Position numbers and translations under genes: made by a program
Origin: Micromonospora sp. CCTCC AA 2012012
GTDB taxonomy: Bacteria; Actinomycetota; Actinomycetes; Mycobacteriales; Micromonosporaceae
Assembly: GCF_040499845.1 (NCBI RefSeq)
Contig: NZ_CP159342.1
Span: 3,906,001 to 3,970,000 of the forward strand
Direction of reading: 5' to 3'
Length of the DNA: 64,000 nt
Part shown: positions 45,644-54,187 of the stretch, in pieces
Layout: the number at the start of each line of letters is the position of its first letter
Position numbering within the stretch: position 1 is the stretch's first letter
The notes under the pieces: model-generated
The model's database searches: none
What the model saw: only the letters and a program-made list of their open reading frames with translations
What the model was told of the DNA's origin: nothing

Positions 45644-46614
45644 GCCGGGATCCTCTCCAGGTCGGTATCGGCGCGGCTCTCCTGCTCGGCCCGGTGACCG
45701 GTCAGCGAGAGGAAGACCTCGTCCAGGCTGGAGCCACGCAGGGCCAGCTCCGCGACGGTGACCTCGGCGGCCTCCAGCCGACGGACCACGGCGGGCAGCA
45801 CACCCGGGTCGGTGACCGGCACCGAGACGGTGGTCTGGGCGACCTCGGGGGTCGCGCCGGTGACCTCGCCGGCGATCGCCACGACGGTGGGCAGGTCGGC
45901 CGGGTCGGTGGGGCGGACGGCGAGGACCTGGCCGCCGGTGCGCGTCTTCAGCTGCTCCGGGGTGCCCTGGGCGATCACCCGGCCGTGGTCGACGACCGCG
46001 ATCTCGCCGGCGAGCTGGTCGGCCTCCTCCAGGTACTGCGTGGTCAGCAGCACGGTCACCCCGTCGGTGACGAGGCCCCGGACGATGTCCCACAGCTCGT
46101 TGCGGCTGCGCGGGTCCAGCCCGGTGGTCGGCTCATCGAGGAAGAGCACCTGCGGCCGGCCGACCAGGCTGGCGGCGAGGTCGAGGCGGCGACGCATGCC
46201 GCCCGAATAGGTCTTGGCCGCCCGGTCGGCGGCGTCGGTGAGCTGGAAGTCGGCGAGCAGCTGCCGGGCCCGGGCCCGGGCGTCGCCCCGGCTCAACCCC
46301 AGCAGGCGGCCGATCAGCAGCAGGTTCTCGGTGCCGGTGAGCGTCTCGTCGACCGAGGCGTACTGACCGGTCAGGCCGATCAGCTGGCGCACCCGGTGGG
46401 CGTCGCGGCGGACGTCGTACCCGCCGACGGTGGCGTGCCCCTCGTCGGCGGCGAGCAGGGTGGCCAGCACCCGCACCGCGGTGGTCTTGCCCGCTCCGTT
46501 CGGGCCGAGCAGACCGAACACCGTCCCGGTGGGGACGGCCAGGTCGACTCCGGCGAGGGCGGTGGTCGCGCCGAAGCGGCGGACCAGTCCCTCGGCGCGG
46601 ATCGCGTACGTCAT
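45640..46614 (-). CDS. ABC transporter ATPase (DrrA-like)
   Basis: 324 aa from ATG 46614 (GGGAGTTTCG upstream). Walker A LLGPNGAGKTTAV, signature YSGGMRRRLDLA, Walker B VLFLDEPTTGLDP and the H-loop variant LLTTQYLEEADQL (Gln in place of His, as in DrrA). The C-terminal DUF4162-like extension (PVTDPGVLPAVVRRLEAAEVTVAELALRGSSLDEVFLSLTG) is also DrrA-like. First gene of the export pair. Confidence 0.93.
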   Translation of the reverse strand: MTYAIRAEGLVRRFGATTALAGVDLAVPTGTVFGLLGPNGAGKTTAVRVLATLLAADEGHATVGGYDVRRDAHRVRQLIGLTGQYASVDETLTGTENLLLIGRLLGLSRGDARARARQLLADFQLTDAADRAAKTYSGGMRRRLDLAASLVGRPQVLFLDEPTTGLDPRSRNELWDIVRGLVTDGVTVLLTTQYLEEADQLAGEIAVVDHGRVIAQGTPEQLKTRTGGQVLAVRPTDPADLPTVVAIAGEVTGATPEVAQTTVSVPVTDPGVLPAVVRRLEAAEVTVAELALRGSSLDEVFLSLTGHRAEQESRADTDLERIPA

Positions 46615-46710
46615 CGAAACTCCCGTCTGTGTCGCTGGTGGCCCAACGATGAACGAGGGGTCTGACGTTACGGTGCCGGCCGCCGACATTCCGCTGATTT
46701 AGCCGGGGAC

Positions 46711-46756
46711 AGAAAAGCCGCGACCGCCGTCGCCGGTCACCCGGCGACGGCGGTCG
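46711..46756 (-). terminator. Rho-independent terminator of the TPP-enzyme gene
   Basis: Perfect 16-bp stem (46721-46736 with 46741-46756), 4-nt loop, followed in the minus-strand direction by CGGCTTTTCT. A real T-run is unusual here and makes this a strong call. Confidence 0.88.
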
Positions 46757-46767
46757 GAGGTCCGTGG

Positions 46768-48390
46768 TCAGGCCAGGTTGGACGACCGGGGGTACGCGTC
46801 GGCGGGATCGGTCAGCACGTTGACCAGGTACGGCACGCCGGCGTCGAAGGCGCGGGCCAGGGCGGGACCGAGGTCGGCGGCCTTCTCCACCGTCTCCCCC
46901 GCGCCGCCGAGCGCCTCGACGACCTTGTCGTAGCGCAGGCCGGGCTGGAGGTCGGCGGCCACGTCGTAGCCGTACATGGCGCGCATCGGGTGCTTCTCCA
47001 GCCCCCAGATGCCGTTGTTGCCGACCACGATCACGACGGGGAGCCGCTGCCGGGCCAGCGACTCGACGTCCATCAGGCTGAAGCCGGCGGCGCCGTCGCC
47101 CATCAGCACGCAGATCTGCCGGTCGGGGTGGCTGACCCGGGCCCCCATGGCATAGCCCAGACCGGTGCCGAGGCAGCCGTACGGGCCGGGGTCGAGCCAG
47201 GTGCCGGGCTGCGAAGGCTCCAGGTACTTCCCGGCGTACGAGACGAAGTCGCCGCCGTCGCCGATGGTGATGGCGTCGGGGGCGAGGACCTTGCGCAGTT
47301 CGCCGTAGACCCGGGCCGGGCGGATCGGGTCGGTGTCGGCGGCCATCGCCTCGCCGTCGCGGGCCTTCGCGGCGTCCTCGGCGACCCGCAGCTGGGCGAT
47401 CCAGTCGGCGTGGTCGGCCCGGTCGCCGGGGTGCTCGGCGAACGCGGTGAGGACGAGTCGCAGGTCGCCGGCGGGCGCGGCAGCGGGCTGCACGTGCCCG
47501 GCGCGCTGGCTGGGCGCGTCCACGACGTGCACCACCTGCGCGTCGCCGAAGTCGCCGAAGCCGAGCCGGAAGTCCAGTGGGGTGCCGACGACCACGACCA
47601 GGTCGGCGCCGGAGAGCGCGACCCGGCGGGCCTTGGCGAAGGCGAGCGGATGGCTGGGCGGCAGCGCGCCGCGGCCCATACCGTTGGTGAAGACCGGCAC
47701 CTGCAACGCCTCGGCGGCGGCCCGGAGGGCGTCGACCGCGTCGGCGGCGTACACGTCGGAACCGGCGATGATCACCGGCCGGCTCGCGCCCGCGATCAGG
47801 CCGGCGGCCCGGGCGACCTCGTCCGGGTCGGCCTCGATCGGCGCGATCGGCGATGCCGCCGGCAGTTCCGCGTCCCCGACGGAGAAGACCGCCTCCAGCG
47901 GAAAGTCGAGGAACGCCGGGCCGCGGTGCGGGGTGAGCGCGGCGGTCAGGGCGGCGGTGACGGCACGCGGGATGTCGTCGGCGCTGAACACCGTCTCGGC
48001 GTGCTTGGTGACCGGGGCGACCAGCGGCAGGTGGTCCATCTCCTGGAGGCTGCCGGAGCCCCAGCGGAACTGCGGGGCGCGACCGCCGAGCACCAGCACC
48101 GGGGAGGCGTTGAAGAAGGCGCTGGTCAGTCCGGAGACGCCGTTGGTGACGCCGGGGCCGGCGGTGAGCACGGCCAGGCCGGGGCGGCGCTGGAGCTTGG
48201 CGACCGCCTCGGCGGCGAAGACCGCCGACTGCTCGTGCCGCACGTCGTAGATCGGGAAGCCGGTCCGGTGCGCGGCGTCGTAGAGCGGGAAGACGTGCCC
48301 GCCGGAGAGGGTGAACATCTCCCGTACGCCGTGCGCGCGCAGCGCCGCCAGCGCCAGCTCTCCGCCGTGGCCCTCGACCCGTTCCGTCAT
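46768..48390 (-). CDS. Thiamine pyrophosphate enzyme, acetolactate-synthase/2-hydroxyacyl-CoA lyase-like
   Basis: 540 aa from ATG 48390 (AAGGGGAG upstream). Three-domain layout of the acetolactate-synthase superfamily: N-terminal domain with catalytic Glu in RHEQSAVFAAEA, central domain (VVVVGTPLDFRLGFGDFG), C-terminal thiamine motif MGDGAAGFSLMDVESL...VVGNNGIWGL. True acetolactate synthase has a regulatory partner, absent here; the neighbouring enoyl-CoA hydratase makes an acyl-CoA lyase or decarboxylase attractive. The substrate cannot be settled from sequence. Confidence 0.85.
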   Translation of the reverse strand: MTERVEGHGGELALAALRAHGVREMFTLSGGHVFPLYDAAHRTGFPIYDVRHEQSAVFAAEAVAKLQRRPGLAVLTAGPGVTNGVSGLTSAFFNASPVLVLGGRAPQFRWGSGSLQEMDHLPLVAPVTKHAETVFSADDIPRAVTAALTAALTPHRGPAFLDFPLEAVFSVGDAELPAASPIAPIEADPDEVARAAGLIAGASRPVIIAGSDVYAADAVDALRAAAEALQVPVFTNGMGRGALPPSHPLAFAKARRVALSGADLVVVVGTPLDFRLGFGDFGDAQVVHVVDAPSQRAGHVQPAAAPAGDLRLVLTAFAEHPGDRADHADWIAQLRVAEDAAKARDGEAMAADTDPIRPARVYGELRKVLAPDAITIGDGGDFVSYAGKYLEPSQPGTWLDPGPYGCLGTGLGYAMGARVSHPDRQICVLMGDGAAGFSLMDVESLARQRLPVVIVVGNNGIWGLEKHPMRAMYGYDVAADLQPGLRYDKVVEALGGAGETVEKAADLGPALARAFDAGVPYLVNVLTDPADAYPRSSNLA

Positions 48391-48511
48391 CGCCGCTCCC
48401 CTTCGTCGCCTGACCGGTGTCACACGCTACTGGCCGGTAGACGGGATGTGAACCACTCTCGGGTCGGCGGCGGGTGAGCGCCGCCGACCCGGGGTCGGCG
48501 CAGCGGCCGGA

Positions 48512-49285
48512 TCAGCGGCCGGTGAAGTCGGGCTTGCGCTTCGCCACGAACGCGGCCATGCCCTCGCGCCGGTCGTCGGTGGCGAAGAGCGCCGCGAAGA
48601 GCTGACTCTCCCAGGCGAGGCCGGAGTTCAGGTCCATGTCCAGGCCGCCGTCCACGGCCAGCTTCGCCGCCCGCAGCGCCTGGACCGGGCCGGTCAGGTA
48701 GGGCTGGACCAGCGCGACGGCGGCGTCGTAGACCTCGGCGGCGGGAACCACGCGGTCGGCCAGGCCGATCCGCAGCGCCTCCTGCGCGTCGACCATCCGG
48801 CCGGACATGATCAGGTCCTTGGCGCGGGCCGGGCCGACCAGGCGAGCCAGCCGCTGGGTGCCGCCGGCGCCGGGGATGATGCCGAGCTTGATCTCCGGCT
48901 GGCCGAGCTTGGCGTCCTCGGCCACGATCCGCCAGTCGCAGGCGAGCGCCAGCTCGCAGCCGCCGCCGAGGGCGTACCCGGTGATCGCGGCGACCACCGG
49001 CTTGGGGATCCGGGCGATCGCACCGAGCGCGCTGGACAGGTCGGCGGCGCGCTCCGCCATGTCCACGTAGGACATGTCGGCCATCTCCTTGATGTCCGCG
49101 CCGGCGGCGAAGACCTTCTCCCCGCCGTACACGATGACCGCGCGGACCTGCGGGTCGGCGGTGGCGGCGGTCGCGGCGGCGCGCAACTCCTCCTGCACCT
49201 GGGTGTTGAGCGCGTTCATCGGCGGCCGCTCCAGCCGGATGGTGCCGATGCCGTCCTTGGTTTCCAGCCTGACGAACTCGCCCAC
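48512..49285 (-). CDS. Enoyl-CoA hydratase
   Basis: 257 aa from GTG 49285 (AGGAAGTGAGGG upstream). Crotonase fold with oxyanion motifs KVFAAGADIKEM and GGGCELALACD, and both catalytic Glu residues: one in GCELALACDW, one in PEIKLGIIPGAGGTQRL. It hydrates trans-2-enoyl-CoA in fatty-acid breakdown; the specificity is unknown. Upstream of the TPP-enzyme gene by about 120 bp on the same strand. Confidence 0.93.
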   Translation of the reverse strand: MGEFVRLETKDGIGTIRLERPPMNALNTQVQEELRAAATAATADPQVRAVIVYGGEKVFAAGADIKEMADMSYVDMAERAADLSSALGAIARIPKPVVAAITGYALGGGCELALACDWRIVAEDAKLGQPEIKLGIIPGAGGTQRLARLVGPARAKDLIMSGRMVDAQEALRIGLADRVVPAAEVYDAAVALVQPYLTGPVQALRAAKLAVDGGLDMDLNSGLAWESQLFAALFATDDRREGMAAFVAKRKPDFTGR

Positions 49286-49383
49286 GCTGCCCTCACTTCC
49301 TCGTCGAAGTCGCGTGCCAACCTTACGACCCGGGTCGTTGGGGTAAGTAGGCTGGTGTCCGCCCCGCCACCGGGAGTCAGGCC

Positions 49384-49974
49384 ATGATCACGTATTACGA
49401 CGACAGGTCGGTGCAGGTCACCTCCACCGCCGTCCGGGTCGACGGGCGGGCCTTCCCGCTCGACGAGATCGGCATGGTGTGGCACCGGCGCGGCAGCCGG
49501 TCCTGGCGGGTGCTCGCCGGTCGGGGCGCGCTCGCCGCCGCGCTCGCCGGTCCACTGGTCGCCGCGCTGCTCGGGGTCGCCCTGGCGGTGCTGCTGCACC
49601 GCTCCCCCACCGTCACGGTCGCCATCGTCGGGGCGTCGGTGCTGATCGGGCTCGGGGTCGGCCCGCTCGCCGACTTCCTCTTCGAGCACCTCGACCGCTC
49701 GTACGCCCGGGGCAGCCGGCAGCTGGAGATGTGGGCCCGCTGGCGCGGTGAGCCGGTCCGACTGCTCGCCACCGGCGACGCGCTGCGCTTCGGCCAGATC
49801 TACCGGGCCGTCCAGCGGGCCATGGAGTCCGTCCCCGCACCGGCTCCGGCCGGCCGGTCCGGCCGGTCGGGCGGCTCTCGTCCTGCCGCCGGTCAGCGCA
49901 GCGGGGCGGTCGGCCGGGGTCGGCGGGCGATCGGTCCGGCCGACAGCGACCCGAGGCCGCCCGCCGGGCGGTAA
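49384..49974 (+). CDS. DUF6232-like membrane protein, paralogue 1
   Basis: 196 aa from ATG 49384. N-terminal ITYYDDRSVQVTSTAVRVDGRAFPLDEIGMVWHRRG (beta-rich), two helices (about 52-75 and 80-100), then SYARGSRQLEMWARWRGEPVRLLATGDALRFGQIYRAVQRAM. The last third is disordered, Arg/Gly/Ala-rich. I assign it to what I remember as DUF6232. Function unknown. A second copy lies at 50,535, with an inverted-repeat element between them. Confidence 0.8.
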   Translation: MITYYDDRSVQVTSTAVRVDGRAFPLDEIGMVWHRRGSRSWRVLAGRGALAAALAGPLVAALLGVALAVLLHRSPTVTVAIVGASVLIGLGVGPLADFLFEHLDRSYARGSRQLEMWARWRGEPVRLLATGDALRFGQIYRAVQRAMESVPAPAPAGRSGRSGGSRPAAGQRSGAVGRGRRAIGPADSDPRPPAGR

Positions 49975-50534
49975 CCGTCCTGCGCACCTCACCGCACCGC
50001 ATGGCACCGCATGGCGACGACGCGGAGCTCGCCTCGGAACCGGCCGCCGCGGCGTCCGGGCCCACGGCGCTCGGCCGCTACGAACTTGATTACATTCTTG
50101 AATCACCCGAGGAACACGCGAGCTACCGGACACCGCAGGGCCACCGGCATCCCGGGATCGGAAACCCGGGCCCGAAGGCGGGCCGCCGTCGCGTCGCGCC
50201 TCCGCCGGGTGGCGTCCGCCGGCCTGCCGACGATCTCACCGTCGAACCCGAGCACCTAATCGCAGCCCGGCAGCGGCGTCCGTTCGTCCAGCGGGGTGAT
50301 TCAGCAATGTAATCAAGTTCGTAGCGTCGCGGCAGACCACCCGGCGCCCCGACCGGACGGCCCGCTGGACGCGAGCGGGCGGGCGCGGGCGGACCGATCT
50401 GGGCGAACCCGAGGAAGGACCGGCTTGGGCCGACCCGAGACCGGACCCGAGGGCGGACCCGAGGGGCGGCCGGCGGGGTCGGACGCGCCGCGTCGACGTG
50501 GCCGGCGGTTGCCGGTGGGTGGTTAGGCTTAGTG
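49975..50534. other. 560-bp intergenic region containing an inverted-repeat element
   Basis: Between the two DUF6232-like genes. It holds the terminal-inverted-repeat element at 50076-50326. The rest is GC-rich, with a Gly/Pro/Arg-rich-looking stretch (CCCGAGGGCGGACCCGAGGG near 50447) and no credible gene or ribosome-binding site. Confidence 0.65.
50076..50326. mobile_element. 251-bp terminal-inverted-repeat element, copy 2
   Basis: CGCTACGAACTTGATTACA at 50076-50094 is repeated inverted at 50308-50326. The similarity continues inward: each arm goes on as TT-x-x-TGAATCACCC (to 50108 on the left, from 50293 on the right), about 31 of 33 positions in all. The same ends bound the element at 34154-34310. 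No transposase and no flanking duplication seen. Confidence 0.75.
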
Positions 50535-51017
50535 ATGACCCTCTATTACCGGGACGACGCGGTACAGGTCACCTCCGAGTCGATCCACGCGGGTGGACAC
50601 GTCATCACGCTCGCCGACGTGGCGTACGTCTGGCACGCCCGGGGCGCGACCACCCTGGCGGTCCGGGGCCGGGTGCTGGGGCGCGGCGTACTGGTCCTGC
50701 TGCTGTCCCTGCCGCCGCTGGTCGCGCTGATCTGCGTGGTCTCGCTGGCCTGGGCCGCACAGGACCGGGGCAACTGGAAGCTGGCGCTGATCATCCTGGC
50801 CGCCTTCGTCGTCGTCGGCCTGGCCCTCACCCCGTTCCTGGAGGTGCCGCTGAGCTGGCTCGACCGCTCCTACGAGCGCGGCAACCGGGTGCACGAGCTG
50901 TGGGTGCAGCACCACGGGCAGGAGGTGATGCTGCTGCGCACCCCCGACGCGTTACGGTTCGGGCAGATCTACCGGGCCGTGCAGCGCGCCGTCGAACAAC
51001 AGGGGGACCATCGATGA
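50535..51017 (+). CDS. DUF6232-like membrane protein, paralogue 2
   Basis: 160 aa from ATG 50535 (MTLYYRDDAVQVTSESIHAGG; a GTG lies immediately upstream in frame). Same plan as the gene at 49,384: beta-rich start with TLADVAYVWHARG, two helices (about 45-70 and 80-100), then SYERGNRVHELWVQHHGQEV... and DALRFGQIYRAVQRAV. The stop overlaps the ATG of the DoxX-like gene (ATGA), so the pair is coupled. Function unknown. Confidence 0.82.
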   Translation: MTLYYRDDAVQVTSESIHAGGHVITLADVAYVWHARGATTLAVRGRVLGRGVLVLLLSLPPLVALICVVSLAWAAQDRGNWKLALIILAAFVVVGLALTPFLEVPLSWLDRSYERGNRVHELWVQHHGQEVMLLRTPDALRFGQIYRAVQRAVEQQGDHR

Positions 51018-51385
51018 CCACTCGTCGCGGCGAGGCGACCGCACTGGCGGGGTTGCTCGCCGTCGCCGGCGTCACGCACCTCGTGCGGCCCGGCTTCTAC
51101 GACCCGATGGTGCCGCGTGCGCTGCCCGGTCCGGCCCGCTTCTGGACGTACGCCAGTGGGGTCGCGGAGCTGGCGGTGGCGGCGGCGGTGGCACGCCCGG
51201 CGACCCGCCGGACCGGGGCCCTGGCCGCGGCCGCCCTCTTCGTCGCCGTGCTGCCGGCCAATGTGCAGATGGCCCACGACTGGCGGCGGCGGAGCCCCGC
51301 GCAGCGGGCCGTCGCCTACGGCCGGCTGCCGATGCAGGCCCCGCTGATCTGGTGGGCGGTCCGGGTGGCTCGCAGCCGGTCATAA
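51014..51385 (+). CDS. DoxX-like membrane protein
   Basis: 123 aa from ATG 51014 (overlaps the previous stop). Four hydrophobic helices; DoxX-type signature THLVRPGFYDPMVPRALPGPARFWTYASGVAE and PANVQMAHDWRR. DoxX proteins are linked to redox or respiratory functions in some bacteria; nothing here proves that. Coupled to the DUF6232-like protein. Confidence 0.85.
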   Translation: MTTRRGEATALAGLLAVAGVTHLVRPGFYDPMVPRALPGPARFWTYASGVAELAVAAAVARPATRRTGALAAAALFVAVLPANVQMAHDWRRRSPAQRAVAYGRLPMQAPLIWWAVRVARSRS

Positions 51386-51477
51386 CTCCCCGGTTATGGC
51401 GGAACCGGGACGTGGGCAGCACCCGGCGGCTCTGCTCTCCTGATTGGACAGACGTCCGTCGATCCCGGGAGGCTGTC

Positions 51478-52413
51478 ATGTTGAGGAAGTTGATCGTCGC
51501 GGCAGCGGCGGCGCTCGCCCTGGTGCCACCGGCATCCGCGCAGGCCGCCCCGGCCGGCACCACCGCCGGCCCCGCCGGCGCGGTCGCCGCCGACCCGTCG
51601 GCCCCCGGCGCCCACCCCGCCGGCTACGTGGACACCACCGTCAGCGCCGCGGGCCGTTCCTTCTCGGCCCGGATCTACTACCCGGCCAGCACCGCCGGCA
51701 GCGGCCAACCGGTGGCGGCGGGCCGGTTCCCGGTCATCGCCTTCGGCCACGGCTTCCTGCAGGGCGTGTCGAAATACCAGTCGACCATGTCGCACCTGGC
51801 GACCTGGGGCTTCATCGTCGTCGCCCCCACCTCCCAGGGCGGCTTCTCGCCCGACCACAGCGCCTTCGCCGACGACCTCAACGCCGCCCTCACCTGGACC
51901 GTCACCCAGGACACCACGAGCGGCTCGCGGTTCGCCGGGCACGTCGACGGCAACCGGCTGGGCCTCTCCGGGCACTCGATGGGCGGCGGCGCGAGCATCC
52001 TCGCCGCCGCCCGCAACCCGAAGGTCGTCACGGTGGCGAACCTGGCCGCCGCCGAGACCAACCCGTCCGCGAAGACGGCCGCCGCCACGCTCACCGTGCC
52101 GGTCCGGCTGATCGCCGGCGACCGGGACGGCATCGCCCCGGTGGCCGACCACCAGCGGCCCATCTACACCGCGAAGCCGGCCGCCAAGCAGCTCCGGATC
52201 ATCAAGGGCGGCTTCCACTGCGGCTTCCTGGACAGCACGTCGTTCTTCTGCGACAGCGGCTCGATCAGCCGGGCGACCCAGCTCACACTGAGCCGGCGGC
52301 TGCTCACCGAGTGGTTCCTGCGCTACCTGGCCGGCGACACCACGTACGACGACGCGGTGTGGGGCGCGCCGGCGCAGAACGACCCGCAGGTCACCTTCGA
52401 GGGCGTGCGCTGA
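51478..52413 (+). CDS. Secreted PETase/cutinase-like alpha/beta hydrolase
   Basis: 311 aa from ATG 51478 (CGGGAGGCTGTC upstream). Signal peptide about 1-24, then an Ala/Pro/Gly-rich spacer. The hydrolase domain has nucleophile Ser167 in GHSMGGG, Asp217 in GDRDGIAPV and His247 in GGFHCGF. The segment around Asp217 (RPIYTAKPAAKQLRI then KGGFH) follows the layout of bacterial PET hydrolases. The usual Trp of GWSMGG is His here. Cysteines at about 248 and 259 are near the C-terminus. Polyester, lipid or other ester substrates are possible. Confidence 0.82.
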   Translation: MLRKLIVAAAAALALVPPASAQAAPAGTTAGPAGAVAADPSAPGAHPAGYVDTTVSAAGRSFSARIYYPASTAGSGQPVAAGRFPVIAFGHGFLQGVSKYQSTMSHLATWGFIVVAPTSQGGFSPDHSAFADDLNAALTWTVTQDTTSGSRFAGHVDGNRLGLSGHSMGGGASILAAARNPKVVTVANLAAAETNPSAKTAAATLTVPVRLIAGDRDGIAPVADHQRPIYTAKPAAKQLRIIKGGFHCGFLDSTSFFCDSGSISRATQLTLSRRLLTEWFLRYLAGDTTYDDAVWGAPAQNDPQVTFEGVR

Positions 52414-52494
52414 GGCTCCGGCGCGGGGCGGGACGTGACGCGCACCGCCCCGCGCCGCCGGGCGCCGCTGGCCGGCCCGACGCACACTGGTGAC

Positions 52495-53256
52495 ATGGCG
52501 ATTCCCCTCCCCCGGCCCGGCGCCGTCGTCGGTCTCACCCGCTCCGCCCTGGACCAGGCGTTCGGCTCGGCCGCGTCGTTCGCCGGCGTACCGGCCCGTG
52601 CCTTCGCGGTGCTCGACGGGGTGGAGACGCTGCTGCACCGGATCAACGGGGTGGTGGACCGGATCGAGGGCACCCTGGACCGTACCGACCGGGTGCTCGA
52701 CGACGCCGAGACCGCGGTCCGCGAGGTCGCCGTCATCAGCGCCGCCGCCACCGGCGCCATCGAGACCGCGACCGAGGTCGCCACGGCCGCCGCCGTGGTC
52801 GTCGGCGAGGCCGAGCGGGTCTCCGCCGCCGCGGCCGTCGTGGTCGGCGAGGCCGAACGGGTGGCCGGCGCGGCCGGTGCCCTGGTGGTCGAGGCGGACG
52901 CGGTGGCCGGTCGGGCGGCCGGCACGGTGCTCGCCGCCGAGCAGGCCGCCGGCACCGCCACCGAACTGCTGGCCGCGTACGAACCGGCGCTGCGCCGGGC
53001 CGCGCCGATGGCCGCCCGGTTCATCGAGCAGCTCAGCCACGAGGAGGTGACCGCGGCCATCCGGCTCGTCGACGAGCTGCCCAAGCTCAAGGAGCACCTC
53101 ACCGCGGACATCCTGCCGATCCTGGCCACCCTCGACCGGGTCGGCCCGGACCTGCACGATCTGCTCGACGTCACCCGCGACCTCAAGCTGGCCGTCGCCG
53201 GCATCCCCGGGCTGGGCATGCTGCGCCGTCGGGGCGAGAAGCTGACCGAGGACTGA
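52495..53256 (+). CDS. Hypothetical coiled-coil/amphipathic-helix protein
   Basis: 253 aa from ATG 52495. No known family. It begins MAIPLPRPGAVVGLTRSAL, then long amphipathic helices with an internal imperfect repeat AAVVVGEAERV (near residues 99-110 and 113-124) and DRIEGTLDRTDRVLDDAE. The pattern of Val/Ala alternation resembles apolipoprotein-like or phasin-like surface-binding helices. It ends with RRRGEKLTED. Its gene is convergent with the ribokinase gene 14 bp away. Confidence 0.7.
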   Translation: MAIPLPRPGAVVGLTRSALDQAFGSAASFAGVPARAFAVLDGVETLLHRINGVVDRIEGTLDRTDRVLDDAETAVREVAVISAAATGAIETATEVATAAAVVVGEAERVSAAAAVVVGEAERVAGAAGALVVEADAVAGRAAGTVLAAEQAAGTATELLAAYEPALRRAAPMAARFIEQLSHEEVTAAIRLVDELPKLKEHLTADILPILATLDRVGPDLHDLLDVTRDLKLAVAGIPGLGMLRRRGEKLTED

Positions 53257-53270
53257 TCAGCCGCCGCGGG

Positions 53271-54170
53271 TCAGGCCGGTGGGGCGTACAGCTCGTCGAT
53301 CTCGACCCGGCGGGGCAGCGACACCGAGGCGCCGAGTCGGCGTACGCAGGCCGCCCCGGCCGCCGCCGCCCAGTGCACCGCCTCGATCAGCTCCCGTCCC
53401 TCGCCCCAGGCGACGGCGAGGGCGGCGGTGAAGGCGTCCCCGGCGGCGGTGGAGTCGACGGCGTCCACCTTGACCGGCGGCACGTGCACCGTCGCGCCGT
53501 CCCGGTCGACGTACCAGGCGCCGTGCCCGCCGAGGGTGAGCACCGCCCGGGGCACCAGGTCGAGCAGCGCGCGGGGGTCGTCGCGGCCCCGACCGGTGAG
53601 CGTCACGGCCTCGGTCTCGTTGACCACGAGCAGGTCCACCGCGGCGATCAGCTCCGCCGGCACCGGGCGGGCCGGCGCGGCGTTGAGCACCACCCGGGTG
53701 TCTGCGGCACGGGCGGCGACGACCGCCTCGGTCACCGTCTCCAGCGGCACCTCCAGCTGCGAGATCAGCACGTCCGCCTCGCGTACGGCGTGCAGCTCGC
53801 CCTCGGTGAGCCCGGTGAAGGTGCCGTTCGCGCCCGGGCTCACCAGGATCGCGTTCTCCCCCTCGCCCCCGACCATGACCAGGGCCACCCCGGACGGGCC
53901 GTAGACCACCCGGAGCTGGCCGGTGTCCACCCCGGCGGCGGTGATCCGGGCCTTCAGGGTGACCCCGAAGGCGTCCGAGCCGATCGCGCCGAGGAGGACA
54001 CAGGACGCCCCGGCGCGGACCGCCGCGATGGCCTGGTTGGCGCCCTTGCCGCCGGGCAGCATGACGAAGTCGCTGCCGAGCACGGTCTCCCCGGGCCGGG
54101 GCAGGGCCGGCGCCGTCCCGACCAGGTCCATGTTGGCGCTGCCCACCACGGCCACCCGGGTCTGGCGCAT
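53271..54170 (-). CDS. rbsK: Ribokinase (PfkB family)
   Basis: 299 aa from ATG 54170. Ribokinase N-terminal signature VVGSANMDLVGTAPALPRPGETV, the GGKGANQAIAAVRAG motif and the C-terminal anion-hole motif DSTAAGDAF with catalytic Asp. It phosphorylates ribose at O5; a related sugar is possible because no ribose transporter gene is nearby. The ABC ATPase gene upstream is only 17 bp away, a probable transcript. Confidence 0.88.
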   Translation of the reverse strand: MRQTRVAVVGSANMDLVGTAPALPRPGETVLGSDFVMLPGGKGANQAIAAVRAGASCVLLGAIGSDAFGVTLKARITAAGVDTGQLRVVYGPSGVALVMVGGEGENAILVSPGANGTFTGLTEGELHAVREADVLISQLEVPLETVTEAVVAARAADTRVVLNAAPARPVPAELIAAVDLLVVNETEAVTLTGRGRDDPRALLDLVPRAVLTLGGHGAWYVDRDGATVHVPPVKVDAVDSTAAGDAFTAALAVAWGEGRELIEAVHWAAAAGAACVRRLGASVSLPRRVEIDELYAPPA

Positions 54171-54187
54171 GCTCGGTCTCCTGTCGC

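Noticed and set aside
50001..50312. 103-residue open frame across the element
   Set aside because: It spans the inverted-repeat element; the RYELDY similarity to the other element is only the shared terminal repeat in translation.
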